Below are positions 13,401 to 24,914 of a stretch of 64,000 bases of DNA, in pieces. This stretch comes from Paraconiothyrium sp. Pb-2020 (lineage: Eukaryota; Ascomycota; Dothideomycetes; Pleosporales; Didymosphaeriaceae), in contig JAJUBI010000007.1 of assembly GCA_022419385.1 (NCBI GenBank), forward strand, positions 1,397,768 through 1,461,767. Reading direction: 5' to 3'. The number at the start of each line of letters is the position of its first letter. Position 1 is the first letter of the stretch. Under the pieces are notes generated by a model, which was given only the letters and a program-made list of their open reading frames with translations, made no database searches and was not told the DNA's origin. Made by a program: the position numbers and the translations under genes.

Positions 13401-13921
13401 TGATTGACACAGTGTACGACTACAGTGTGTATGATTGCAGAATTCACACATTCTCTCATAGTCACGGAGCTATTCAACATTGACCTGGACGCAATCGCAA
13501 CCAAGCCGTTGACGACCTGCCGCACTCAACCGAACGCCGCGTACTGGTGCACGCACTCCCATCGTTCACCCACACGAGCATTGGCAACGTCCTGCCGCCC
13601 TCTTCTTCGACGCCAACACGCTGCTCGCGCAAATCGTGTCTTCCACCCTCCACACGGCCGAAACACATAGGGAGTACGAGCCCAACAGAAGGGGGATCTA
13701 CACGAGGAATAATTGGCCTTTCCATGAGACCAACCATGGGATCCTCAGAGCGACATTGGGTTTGGGCAGTGAAAGTTTGACTTGTCCATCGAACCTTCCA
13801 GCTCCCGAATGCAAAGACGCTGCTGCTCAGTCAGCATTACTCTGCAGAGGTAGGACTCCGCGAATCCGCCCTTCTCCAATCATTGGACAGTCTCAAACGC
13901 AGCCCCGCATAATGTACCTGA

Positions 13922-15055
13922 CTCACCAGCACTCTCCTCTTACCTCTAACATGCCAAAGCGGAGAGACGCAGTCCCTCCCCGAAGAGTTACTCGTCCACG
14001 CAATCAACTATCTAGTTCCCGCCCCATCTCTACTTACACGACCCTTAACACCAACACTGCATCCCCTTTGCCTCACCTCTAGGAGATTCTATCGCCTCGC
14101 GAAGTCTCACCTATACACGCATATACAAAGCAATTCTGGCTCAAGGGGGATCAACCTCCTACGGACGCTAGATAAGAACCCCTGTCTGGCACAGCGCGTC
14201 GAGCATTTCGCTGTCCAGCACGTCGACGAGCAAAACGACGAGTACACGGGCCAAATCAAGGACATCGCCGTGCGGACCATCCGGTTGCTGTCGAATTTGA
14301 AGACGCTAGACGTGTCAAGATGCAAAGCAAGCTCCATATGGTGGGATATAACCATCGATCCCGACTCCCTGTCCCCCTCCGAGAGAATCTCTATACGCGG
14401 CTCTAAAGAGCGCTCTGTCCTCGTCCCCTCCGCCCCACATCTTCACACGGTCTCCCTCCATCTCCATCACGCTCCAGCCCGCCTTACCCTCCCCTACCTC
14501 AAGCTGCCTTCTATCCGCGTGCTGGAAATAGATGTGCGAGAGAGACTTCGTGATAGGTTCTCTTACACACCCAGCTACCACACCAACACACCCGTGCAGC
14601 ACCTCCGCCTCGTCGGCAACGGGTCCTGGCGTCAGTCAGACATACGCTGGCTCGGCGAGGAGCTCGCCAACCTGCGCACCCTCTTCCTAGCTGTCAGCGA
14701 GCTGGACGGCTGGATCTCTTGCGTGGTGTGGATGTTCGGTCATCATTTCTGGCGGGGACACATCGCGAGTATGCAGATTGCGGTTGAGGGGTGGTGGCAT
14801 TATGATGTTGAGTTTGAGGCGATGATCGAGGACTCGGATATGTATCGCACATCAGATGGGCAGAGCACGTGGGGTGATTTGTCGGAGAGAGCGCAGATGT
14901 ATCGGAGGGGGGATACGTATGGGAGGTCGTGTCTTGGGGCTTTGCGGGAAGTAGCTGAGCGGTGGGCGCGGACCAAGCCGTGGATATGGGAGCCCACCCG
15001 GCGTGAGGCGAGTGATGAAGAGGAAGTTGACGGAAGAGGAGAAAATGGTATATAG
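13922..15055 (+). CDS. F-box-type protein, 5' end unresolved
   Basis: A frame open from 13922 to the TAG at 15053-15055 encodes up to 377 residues. Near its start is an F-box-like block beginning LPEELLVHAINYL and continuing with an LTSRRFYRLAKSHLYTHI segment. This is followed by a leucine-rich-looking body (LLSNLKTLDVSRC; LPSIRVLEIDV; LANLRTLFLAVSELDGW) and an acidic tail. F-box proteins of this fungal type are usually substrate adaptors of SCF ubiquitin ligases. No ATG lies in frame between the stop at 13919 and the F-box. The true start is therefore probably in an upstream exon; one possible junction is a GTAGGA donor near 13850 joined to an AG at 13929. Partners are unknown. Confidence 0.6.
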   Translation, partial: LTSTLLLPLTCQSGETQSLPEELLVHAINYLVPAPSLLTRPLTPTLHPLCLTSRRFYRLAKSHLYTHIQSNSGSRGINLLRTLDKNPCLAQRVEHFAVQHVDEQNDEYTGQIKDIAVRTIRLLSNLKTLDVSRCKASSIWWDITIDPDSLSPSERISIRGSKERSVLVPSAPHLHTVSLHLHHAPARLTLPYLKLPSIRVLEIDVRERLRDRFSYTPSYHTNTPVQHLRLVGNGSWRQSDIRWLGEELANLRTLFLAVSELDGWISCVVWMFGHHFWRGHIASMQIAVEGWWHYDVEFEAMIEDSDMYRTSDGQSTWGDLSERAQMYRRGDTYGRSCLGALREVAERWARTKPWIWEPTRREASDEEEVDGRGENGI

Positions 15056-16069
15056 CTTTGGCGGGGGCATGAGTCAGAAGCCCTGCTTTGGAGGCTGTAG
15101 CATGGGAAATCCTACGTGTCATTCATGTGGTAGGAGCCTAGGTTAAGGTTCCCTACCATGCTGCTGGGTCCATTGCGTTCTGCAGTGCGTCGAGGTTCCC
15201 GATTAGGACGTGGTCTTGTAACGTAAGGGCTTCTTCTGGATCGGCGATACCGTCATCTGGCCTCGTGCGGGATATTTCGTGTTGCTCTTGCAACTATAGG
15301 ACGGAAGAGCGAACAAAGCGAGAAACAGCCCGGATGAAAAATCAAAGAGACCATCACAACAGCACAAGCAATTTAAACTACACCTGAAAGAAGTTTCACA
15401 ACTCTGTGCGCTCTGTTTCCCATTCTAATCCTGAGTCCCAAGTACACTAACACAGTTATGCCTTTGAATATTTCCTGTGATGTACAATGGCAGCTATCGT
15501 ACGTACACCAGTTAAACATCTTTTTAACCGAACCATTCGTTCGCCTTGCCCTTATTCTTCTCATCCACATGTTTCCCATTGAGACTTGTCTACAGTGACT
15601 TGAGCCCGCATGTCGACATCAACAGGTTCTGCTTTTTTTCCACCGTCGCACCTTCCTTCCACCTCGGATGTGGCAAAGTGTGCCCTCTCCTCTCGTACAA
15701 ACACACACACTCTCTCTCTTAATCATCTCTCCTTGAAGATGTGACGCTAGCGCGGCTTATCTCCACCCCGGGCGGGGTGATGGGCACCTTCACATAATCC
15801 TAGCACGACGATCGTCTGAAGCTTGGACATGTTGTTCAGCTCAGGGTTTCCGCGGCGGTTTTAAATTGGGCGGCGTCGAAGATACAATGAAGCGGGCATG
15901 GGTCATAGGCTAGGCGCGTTCGATGCGGGCGTAGGTGTTTACGATTGGCATATGGAAGGGGCGTGAGAGTAGTGAAATTGTCATTCTGGAGAGCCACTAT
16001 TCTGAAGATTCTGTGGAGCACGGCGGAATCCGCATATAGTATGCGCCGAGAAATGTCGTGGGGAAGTAC
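15056..16069. other. Intergenic, convergent
   Basis: This lies between the F-box gene (+) and the orphan at 16070-17110 (-). It contains a short AC/TC microsatellite (15700-15719) and a small perfect palindromic stem (CACCCC at 15764-15769 pairing with GGGGTG at 15774-15779). I see no gene. Confidence 0.5.
15700..15719. repeat. AC/TC dinucleotide microsatellite
   Basis: An (AC)n run passes directly into a (TC)n run in the intergenic region. Confidence 0.85.
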
Positions 16070-17110
16070 TCAGTGTGAAGATGGAATGGGGAGGGAAGGA
16101 CAGTAGTGTTCGATCTTAGGAGTGGGTGCTATGAAGGCGAAATCGGTGGTTAGGGCAATAACAAGGTCTGAGCGACGCGTTGCTGACGTTACGTGGACAC
16201 TGGGTGGCAATTCATTCTTCTGGAGCGTTTTCAAGAGGCCCGCTATAGCGCTGTTGATGACGGCCGAGAGTTTCTTGTTACCATCCCGAAACCGATGCAG
16301 AAAGCTCTCGCTCTTGAGGGTCTGATGGCTCAGCCTTACAATCGTATAATTATGCAGTATCAGAGCCAGAGAACACCATGATTCCCATCTCACGGGTGTC
16401 CTCCACGGAAAGACGGCTCCTCATGCTCGCATATCGCTGCTGCGGCGCTTTGATCATTCAACTTACGAGAAACGAGCGAGAGATCCACGGTAGAGCGATT
16501 AAAGTTGGCTTTTTCAAGGGAACCCCTGCTAATAGGCGATGTGGGATTGGGACCAGTGGAGCGTGTCGGCGTTAGGTAAGGTCCGAAGATGGACTCCGGC
16601 TCCGGAGACGCAGAGTCAGAACGGTAGCCCTGAGCAAGCTTGTCTAGAGAAGAGACTTTATGGATATCCGGCCGTGGAGGAAGCTTTGGAGTTAAAGGCA
16701 CATCCGATGGTAGAAGAGAGACTGGAGAAGGTAGGCTCACAGGCTTCACTTGCTGTTCACTGACTGACCCGCTGCAAAATAGGTTACGCCAGGAGGAGAA
16801 AAACTTTTGTGTTCGAGCCTGGGGTTTTGGTGCTTCGACTTCACCTGAACTGATGTGAATTAATGATAGCTGCTTCGACCACAATAAGGTCAGTCCTGTT
16901 GAGAGCGATCAAAGAATATCTACAAACGTCACTCACTTTTCGAACACCCTTGCTTACTTGGCTATCCCTAGGTAGCTCCTTCTCGTGGACTGAGGCTCTT
17001 TCGTTCGCCTCATTTTGACCCGCGGTCGATTGTGAGTTGGGGTCCTGGTCTTTCTCCGGCGATCGCTTGCACAACTGCGAACGTGCCGCCAGTTTCTTGA
17101 GGAAGCCCAT
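16070..17110 (-). CDS. Hypothetical protein, unrecognised
   Basis: Three exons join in frame: 17110-16937, 16869-16394 and 16334-16070, giving 304 residues. The intron at 16335-16393 has a GTGAGA donor and AAG acceptor. For the first intron two phase-0 donors compete (GTGAGT at 16936, GTAAGC at 16957), so exon 1 may be 21 bases shorter. The N-terminus is basic and polar (MGFLKKLAARSQLCK). The middle is Ser/Pro-rich with several SP and TP sites and probably disordered. The last 90 residues look folded, with NKKLSAVINSAIAGLLKTLQ followed by VHVTSATRRSDLVIALTTDF. I do not recognise the family. In-frame continuation across both introns supports a real gene. Confidence 0.6.
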
Positions 17111-20109
17111 TGTGCTGTGATGGAAGACGAAAGGAGATTTGACAACTGATCAATGCAAATACAATTTTTTGATCCTAATACTAATAATTGCTGCAGGTCT
17201 GATATGTGCTCGAGCGAGCCTGCTCTCCTGATAAATTCCTCAGCGCTGAAACTGTTTGTTGAGCCATTCGATAGCCTATTCGATTGTTCTTAACGAACAA
17301 CCATATTGCTCGCAATCCGTATCCACCATCCCATGGTGCCGCAGGCTCTGGCTCTTAGTTCAGAAAAGCAACGATCATTGCTCTTCGTTCCTTTATGAAC
17401 CCTGGGGGCTTGGCTACAGTATATGATAACCTCACATCTGTCTGCCGACATTCGAGATGTTGCATTCACATTACGTATTACCAAACCATGAATCAACACA
17501 ATTTTAGTGTTCTGCTGAGTTTCGCCTTGCACTTGTAGCGGTCCGTTGATGGAGTCGTTAAATGCTAACCACGGTTTACAAACGCCCTTGTCGTTGGCAG
17601 CCGAAATGCCATCCAAACGTCATCCCATTCCATTATGTTATCGGTCAACTGGGTTTGAATATGTGCGGGGCGATGTTTCGTGCTGGTGTTACTCGTTTGA
17701 TCAGTCAATTTGGCTCTTGGGGCACGTTGCGCGCTCGAACCGATTTTATTGTTGAATGGTAGGCTTGTGAAGTGTTTGTCAACAACAGCAACTCTGGATC
17801 CGCACATGAAAAAAGGAAGTGATGGCTTCAAAACTACCATCTAGTAGTGTATGCCAGTGCGTTAGGCTGAGCAAGATGTGGAAGTGGAGCGGCATTACAA
17901 TCCTCACTCTAACTGGGAAAGGCCTGTGGTGTGAATTAGCACCCACTAGCTGGTGCTTGTTGAGCATCTCCTTTAATCCCGTGGTGTGTTGCTCTCATCA
18001 CCTCGTTTGGTACTCAGCCTATGTATGATAAGCAGGGTCAGACGAAGGAGGATGCGCTGATAGGGGCCACCAGGATCTTTGGACGCCGATTATGCACGCT
18101 TCATTTAGACTCCGTGTGCTGCGAGGCTGTTATTGCCGATGACGCAGGCGTCGCGTCGCAGAAATCTAGTTGAGCTACTATAAAATGCTACCCGATCAAA
18201 AGATCTCCCTGAGTTTTCGCTGCTCCATGTGTGACAATGTTCGTGGCTAGATTGATCTGTAGATGACGCTGCAGCGCAAGCATGCTTCTTGGAAGCCATG
18301 ACCAGGAGGTCATGGCGATGGTAAGATTGAGTATCTAATTCTGTCTGTAACAAGGCTTGATCGCTGCGAGCCGTTCCCTTGTGTGCACGGCTTGTGCGGC
18401 GGAGCTGCAGGCCGTCGTACCATGGTATTGGAAGATCCTTCTGCGTGTATCCTCTTTATGTCCACGTGGCAGGGGCATTGAGCGAAAAACGAATGCGAGG
18501 AGATCAATGTACCTGAAAGTGATAAAGATGTAGGGCGTGTAGATTAGCCGGCGAATCAGAAACGCGGGCTGAAGGCCGGGTTGAGTCTCGGGCGCCAACC
18601 TGACAGCTGGAGATACGAGGAGTTCGCGCCACAAAACGGCTAGATGCCGGACTCGCCGGGTCACACGGCTGGTACTGTGCTGTTCATGACCATCATACTG
18701 TCTCTTTAGAGCCAGGGGCAGTAAAAAATTGGCACTGTGCATTAGCTGTAATGGCCATGTCTTCGCCGAACAACGAATGTCCCTGCTCTTGAGCAGCACC
18801 CTAGCTGCATTAGAGGACATCTGTTTGTGCGTGGTATCAGCAATGAGTACAAGGCGAGCCACTGCATCCTACGGCCTAGAGCTGAATGAACCCCAGCTTT
18901 GTTTTGGGCGGCAACACAGGTCCGCTGGCCACACTCACCTGCCCCGAGCCCGATGGAGTGGTTGTCGGGCACAGATCGTGCAGGAACCACATCACTGGAA
19001 AAAACAAGGATGCGGCTCAAATCCAAGTGTTACTTTTTGAGAGCGGTTGTAAAAGTAAGTCCAAACGTTTCGACAACGGGAGGAAGAATACATACCGTCC
19101 ATATCGTTCAGTTTCGTGAAAGGGTATTGTGCATACGTTCTTGGCTATCAGGACGGTACGCTAAGACGACGAACAGCTCGTTCATTGGGAGCGCGTGGGG
19201 TGACCATGGTAGACTTTACATTGTGACTGTGCACAGGTCCCCTAGGGCGGAAAAAGGCATGCTGGCATCAGTTCGGGGAAGTCTATGTCTGGCGTTCAGG
19301 TCGCAATGTGCGCTGTTCCAGAGTGATCGCCGAAGCTGGTTATTTTCGGCAGCTTGTCGCGCGTGTGGCAGGCCACAAGCGGAAATATGGGCTAGCTTTG
19401 CGATGTTCCGTCAAATGGTCGATCGAAGGATGCAAGCATCCTGTTGATAGCCTGAATCGCAAAACCGTGAAATTGCATTGAGCAGTCTCAGTGAAGCTGC
19501 TTCATCAGTTGCATCCTCGAGTGCTTCAATCCTATAAGTGCCAACAAAACAATATCTTGGGTGAGATGATGAAACGCATATCGAACAGCTGTGCGTTTCA
19601 GATCCTTGTCGGGAGGTTGAAGCTCGCCGTCGTTATTGGCGTTGGATTCGTGGGTCTTGCTTTTGCCAGCCAGCCCCAGGAGTGCACTGACCTTGTGGTG
19701 AGCCGGAGCATATCTCTTAGATGAGATGGGCTGTCACTCTCTCACACGGCTCTCAAGCAGGGTCAAGGCACATCGTCCCTATCACGATCATGCACGTCTT
19801 GTGGCGCTTCGTGGCAAGTGCGCTCCGCATAGGGTTCGTAGACTGGCGGTCGATCTCTTCGCATTCGTGTTCCGCACAGAGACCGCCACGAGAAGATCGA
19901 TCAACAGGGATTCATGAGGCCAGCTGTATATATCTGTAGTCGTGCGCCTCACTGCATGAAAACTGATTCCTGCAAGATGTCAGTGGAAATCTTCCAGACA
20001 CACACCAGTGACCACACAATTTACAAGAGTCAGTTTTTGGTCTCATCGAGAGATTATCATTGCTGCTAGGTAAGATGCAACGGCCCTGTACTGAACCAAG
20101 TGCTAATAG
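17111..20109. other. 3.0-kb stretch without a supportable gene
   Basis: Short open frames occur on both strands (for example 18335-18862 on - and 18899-19447 on +), without recognisable domains, transposase or reverse-transcriptase motifs, or plausible spliced extensions. I see no terminal repeats. It may be an old, decayed sequence or regulatory DNA. Confidence 0.45.
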
Positions 20110-20817
20110 ATGGAAAGTAGATTCTACTTTATCATGGAGGTGGCCAGAAGAGAGCAACAGCATCACGAAATGCCCACCATGCGACGAAGCAGGTTGTCCG
20201 CGCACAATCTTCGGATACACACAGCTGCTTTCCCGAAGGTTAGTCTTCGCTATATTGTTGTAAGAACGATAGTGACATTGTGTGTACAGCAATCGTACTT
20301 CCCAATCAACCGACTACAGGAGGAACGAGCAGAGGAAGCCAACGATGATCAAACGCCCATGGACGCGTTGGGGTTCTCGTATGACGGACTATCGCCACAA
20401 GACATCAACATGGAGGTTCGACGGCAGGCATCGATCGACGCGCTGGGGTTGTACTCTGGCAATGTCGCGGCGCTCTCCACGCCCATGGATCGACTGATTG
20501 CACGGCAAGACCGAAGACAGTCAGGACAGATGTGTGGCAGAGCAAGAGATGTAGAAACACTTGACGCGGGTGAGCTGGCATCGGAATTGAGCGAGGATGC
20601 TCAGCAGGACGACGTGATGAGCGTGGGGTCAGGAAGTCTGCAGGCGTCCTCAGATACGCTGTCGGTCACCAGGGAAAACTTCATGGAGTGTACCAAGGAG
20701 AAGGATGAGCAAGCGGCGCGCAACTGGAGGAGATTGAAGATGCGACGGCGCAACACGATAGGCAAGACGAAGAGGACACACAAGGCGGCGCCGGCGGTGC
20801 AACCTATCAGAGGGTGA
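20110..20817 (+). CDS. Hypothetical protein, unrecognised
   Basis: Two exons, 20110-20238 and 20290-20817, joined by a 51-base GTTAGT..ACAG intron in phase 0, give 218 residues. The unspliced frame is also open, so the intron is not proven. The second exon looks coding: it is acidic and Ser/Asp-rich, has two related DALG segments (TPMDALGFSYDGLSPQDI and ASIDALGLYSGNVAAL), and ends in a very basic tail (NWRRLKMRRRNTIGKTKRTHK) that could be a nuclear signal. I see no known domain. The first exon is less convincing and the start may differ. Confidence 0.45.
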   Translation: MESRFYFIMEVARREQQHHEMPTMRRSRLSAHNLRIHTAAFPKVSLRYIVVRTIVTLCVQQSYFPINRLQEERAEEANDDQTPMDALGFSYDGLSPQDINMEVRRQASIDALGLYSGNVAALSTPMDRLIARQDRRQSGQMCGRARDVETLDAGELASELSEDAQQDDVMSVGSGSLQASSDTLSVTRENFMECTKEKDEQAARNWRRLKMRRRNTIGKTKRTHKAAPAVQPIRG

Positions 20818-21841
20818 CCGGGCGCGACTTCCTCCTCTCCTCTCGTCACTGCGATGCCGGCGTCGCGCTTTCCTGCAGACCCGTCTCTCCACCTCGGGAA
20901 CTTCCTAGTTAATGGTTGTACTAATCGCCCTCGTTTCGGTTTCATATGTAGCGTCCATAGCGAATGTCATGCACATCAGCATTTTCCAGCCGTACGCAGC
21001 TGCAGCAGAACAAGCAGTGATGGACGTGGGATGGGTGGCGACGTTCGTGGGCGACGAACGGAGGAAGGTGCGACAGCAGGGGTCGCACATGACCCGGGGG
21101 CTGGCCAGTCACAGCTGGGTGAGCGACAGGCACGCATGCTCTGATGCTTGGCCGTGCGGGATGCGGCTCGAACAAGATGGACGACTTTGCGCGGTGATTG
21201 CGCTGCTCGCTCGCTATGACGCAATCGTTGGCAGAGACTGAAAGCATGTGGGTCTCTGCACAATGCTCCGAACTTCTAGCGGCGAAGCTCTCGATCGGCG
21301 GCTGGGGAGGTTGATCGAGCCGCGGCAGGAACCCTGAAGACGTGCAGCCACTCCCACGCATTTGCGTCTATCGCAGACGAAAACGGGACCACAGCTCCTT
21401 ACCGCCTTCTCTGACGCCGCCTGCACTTTCATGACCCACACGTTGATGCTGCCGGCCGGACCTGTCATTCTGCAATAATGGCCCGTCACCCGTGCATTGT
21501 CCTCGCCCATTGCCCATATCGCCGCGTGACCTCCGCCGTACCTCCACGCACTCTGCCCTCCCCATCCCCGCTGCTACCTAGCAATTCGACTGCTGCCTCG
21601 CCTCGCTATTGTCGTCGTCCGTGACCTTTTCTCCGTATGTCCTATTGTCGTCTTTGCATTTCTCATTCTAGGCACGTCTGCCCCGCCCCCGCCGACGTTG
21701 GTGCCGGTCTTGTACCTAAGCGTTGCGCTGACGACAGTCACCAGAAACCTCACCGCAATTACCTCCAACCTATAACACTCCCGCTCCTGTCACACCGTCC
21801 AGTCGAGCCGCGCTTGCAACCCAATAACCCTTCTCCGTAGC
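20818..21841. other. Intergenic region and trehalase promoter
   Basis: There is no supportable gene. The last 300 bases before the trehalase ATG are pyrimidine-rich with a GC box (CCCCGCCCCCGCC near 21680), typical of a fungal promoter and 5' UTR. Confidence 0.45.
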
Positions 21842-24224
21842 ATGAGCTCGCAATCTTTGAAGCCCCGACGTTCATCCACTGTTCACGACCCCTACGCGGC
21901 ACCAGGCGTCTACTACGGCCAATCCCACGAAAGGAAACATGCTCGAGCCAACACTTTCTCTGCAGTGAGTAATGCAGCCATCCGAAATTACACTATGTTC
22001 TGATAGCTTGTAGGTCGTAGACACAAAGGGCTCCGGTGGCCGCAATGCAGCAGTCGCCGACAGCTTCAAAGGCCGGCGCATCAGTCACGGTATGTACCTA
22101 CCCAATGAGTGCCTTGTACCGTGCTAACATTGTCCAGATGAACCATCAGCACAACCGCGTCGCTTTCTTGTTCAGGTCGAGCCCACTCTCAAAACACTCC
22201 TCGCCCGTGAGGACAGCGACGGCAACTACCAAATCACCATAGATGACAAGGGTCCCAAGGCACGATATTCCATAAATTGCACCCTGTTCTAGCTAACTGG
22301 ATGTAGGTTCTCTCTCTCGGAACCCTTGCATCCAATGCCCACAACAAATTCGACGTGCGGGGCACCTACATGCTATCCAACCTCCTGCAAGAGCTTACCC
22401 TTGCTCAAGACTACGGCCGCAAAACCATTGTGCTCGATGAGGCCCGCCTAAACGAGAACCCTGTAAACCGTCTTACGCGTCTGATCGAGCACTCGTTCTG
22501 GGATGGACTGACACGGCGGATTGATGGTTCAAACATCGAGAAGGTGGGCCGCGACCCGAAAGACTGGACCGACGACCCGCGCCCGCGTATCTACGTTCCG
22601 CACGGCGCCCCTGAGCAGCTGGAATACTACAGACGTATCCGTGACGAACATCCCCATATGCTTCTAGACGTTGTGGAGCTTCCAGAGACCTGGAACGATG
22701 AATTTGTCAGAGATCTGAACGAAAAGCCGGGTCTGCTTGCTATTGCCATGGAAGAATGGATAGATCCCGAGACCAAGAAGAAGGACTTACGCGGCCTTCC
22801 CTTTGTGGTCCCCGGTGGCCGATTCAACGAGCTTTATGGCTGGGACAGCTACATGGAGTCCCTCGGTCTGCTGGAAAACAACCGCCCCGAGCTTGTCAAA
22901 GCCATGGTCACACATTTCTGCTTCTGCATCAAGCACTATGGGAAAATACTCAACGCCAACCGGACCTACTATCTATGCCGATCTCAGCCGCCCTTCCTTA
23001 CAGACATGGCTTTACGAGTTTACGAACGCATCAAGCATGAGGACGACTCGAAGGAGTTCCTTCGCCAGGCCATCCTGGCGGCCATCAAAGAATATTACAC
23101 GGTATGGATGGCTGAACCTCGATTGGATAAGAAGACCGGTCTATCTCGTTACCGTCCAGGAGGTATTGGCGTCCCTCCAGAAACAGAGGCCAGCCATTTC
23201 GAGCATGTCCTGCAGCCGTATGCGGACAAGCATAACATGACGTTTAAGGAATTTGTCAGGGCTTACAACTACCAAGAGGTGGAGGAGCCGGAGCTGGATA
23301 CCTATTTCCTACACGATCGGGCGGTTCGCGAGTCCGGTCACGACACTTCGTATCGTTTGGAGAAAGTTGCTGCTGACCTTTGCTGTGTCGATATCAACGC
23401 ACTGCTTTACAAGTATGAGGTGGACATAGGTCGTACCATCCGCAATTACTTCGGCGACAAGCTGCCACTTCCCAAGGAGTTCTGCGGTGAAGGCATGACG
23501 GAAGGCCATGTGGAAACATCCGCAGTCTGGGAGCGTCGTGCTAGAGATCGTCGCAAGCGAGTCGACAAGTACCTTTGGGACGAGGAAGCCGGTATGTACT
23601 TCGACTATCATTCAGTGTTGGAGCAACGAACGGGCTACGAAAGTGCAACGACCTTTTGGCCCATGTGGTCCGGTCTGGCCACTCCTCGACAGGCCAACGA
23701 ATTGGTCACACGAGCGTTGCCGAAATTCGAGGTCTTCGGGGGCCTTGTCTCGGGAACTGAGAAGTCTCGCGGCAAGGTCGGCCTCGACCGACCCAACCGA
23801 CAATGGGACTATCCGTTCGGTTGGGCGCCGCAACAGATTTTAGCTTGGGTCGGTCTGCAGCGTTACGGTTACGACGCCGAGGCGCAGCGATTAGCATACC
23901 GTTGGTGCTACATGGTTACCAAAGCTTTCGTCGACTTCAATGGTGTGGTTGTGGAGAAGTACGATGTTACGCGTCCGATAGATCCTCACAAGGTCGAGGC
24001 GGAATACGGAAACCAAGGCAGCGATTTTAAGGGTGTTCCTCGCGAAGGGTGAGTTATATTTTCAAGCTAAACTCTCAGAACTAACAGTGGGCAGATTCGG
24101 TTGGGTCAATGCGAGTTATATCTACGGCATGACGCTCATTAGCGCGCACATGAAACGAGCTCTTGGTGCACTCACAACATGGGACACCTTCGAGCAGGCT
24201 ATGTCCGATCTTGGGATGATCTAA
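21842..24224 (+). CDS. NTH1: Neutral trehalase (GH37), cytosolic
   Basis: Hydrolyses trehalose to two glucoses in the cytosol, mobilising this stress and spore reserve. Five exons join in frame: 21842-21964, 22014-22089, 22138-22259, 22307-24048 and 24095-24224, giving 730 residues, near the usual 750. Both trehalase signatures are present: PGGRFNELYGWDSYM (276-290) and QWDYPFGWAP (606-615). D453 (SGHDTSY) and E657 (VVEKYD) fit the catalytic acid and base of the yeast enzyme. A calcium-binding loop of neutral trehalases is visible (EDSDGNYQITIDD, 91-103). Two protein-kinase-A-type sites, RRSS near residue 10 and RRIS at 62-65, suggest cAMP-dependent activation as in yeast Nth1. There is no signal peptide, unlike acid trehalases. 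The third intron (22260-22306) requires a GC donor. Confidence 0.96.
22260..22306 (+). other. GC-AG intron in the trehalase gene
   Basis: The exon ends CCCAAG and the intron begins GCACGA, with branch GCTAAC and acceptor GTAG. The only nearby GT donor (22252-22253) would shift the frame out of the conserved GPK-VLSLGT junction. Confidence 0.75.
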
Positions 24225-24914
24225 GCATGCCTATTGCAAATTCACGATTTACGATGCATGACTAATGTTCGATGCTAGACAGTACACAGAACAGTCGATT
24301 GATACCATTCCGTTTGATAGCGTCTGGAAAAGATTGATGAAAGCTTGTCTTGGACGAGAGTTTCAAGGCGGATTATTGTTTGTTGGGTACGCGCGCAGGG
24401 AGTGATTCTGTGCGTTATTGGCATGGATGGAAGACACGACAGTGTAACCTAAGATAGAACCTCGAATTGACCATAGTATTTTCTGTGACATCTTTGAAAT
24501 CTGATGGTTGTGAAAGCTTGAAGTGAATTGCGAATGAGTAATGGTGATTTCGACACGGACTTTAGTCGCACTGAAAGGGCGCTGAGAGATGGTTCTGGAA
24601 ACGCTCGCACCCATTCGGACTAGTGCCACCTCGCCGCCTCTTCGACTCACAGCCCGCCGCTGCGTAACTTTCTCTCTACATAAGTCTCCGCCACTGTCAA
24701 GGCACTCTCAATCCCACTCTCGATCCATCCGCATTCACACGCATCCACACGCACCGGCGATCGCCGTGACACGCTCGGCACAATTAAAAATAAATCGCCA
24801 ATAGCACACAAATTCCCAACCCCACCACCTCAGCTCTCGCAACCACCTTCACGAGGTTCGATTCACAATATACTTCAGTTTCACCTCACTCAAGGAACCC
24901 AAATTACCGGCAAA
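24225..24914. other. Intergenic region and MBF1 promoter/5' UTR
   Basis: I see no gene. The 300 bases before the MBF1 ATG are CT- and CA-rich, as in strongly expressed fungal genes. Confidence 0.45.

Larger units (their letters stand above)
6608..13921. other. 7.3-kb stretch without a supportable gene, upstream of the transcription factor
   Basis: Many overlapping open frames exist on both strands, but none shows a recognisable domain, a plausible exon series or a consistent coding frame. Most are Arg/Ala/Pro/Ser-rich, as expected from GC-rich noncoding DNA. The longest, on the + strand at 10434-11411, starts in a GCT repeat and looks artefactual. The stretch holds a 15-base tandem repeat (7816-7860) and a GCT/GCC tract (10435-10474). 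It may contain a long promoter, 5' UTR or noncoding transcript for the adjacent regulator; that is inference. Confidence 0.5.

Noticed and set aside
18335..18862. 175-residue - strand open frame
   Set aside because: It has no recognisable domain, uses a weak start, overlaps competing frames and shows no spliced extension.
17111..20109. RIP-mutated transposon remnant
   Set aside because: The base composition is not strongly AT-rich, and no terminal repeats or element-specific motifs are seen.
24846..24875. tRNA-like T-arm sequence (GGTTCGATTC)
   Set aside because: The flanking bases do not form the T-stem, no anticodon or acceptor arm is found, and it lies in the MBF1 5' UTR.
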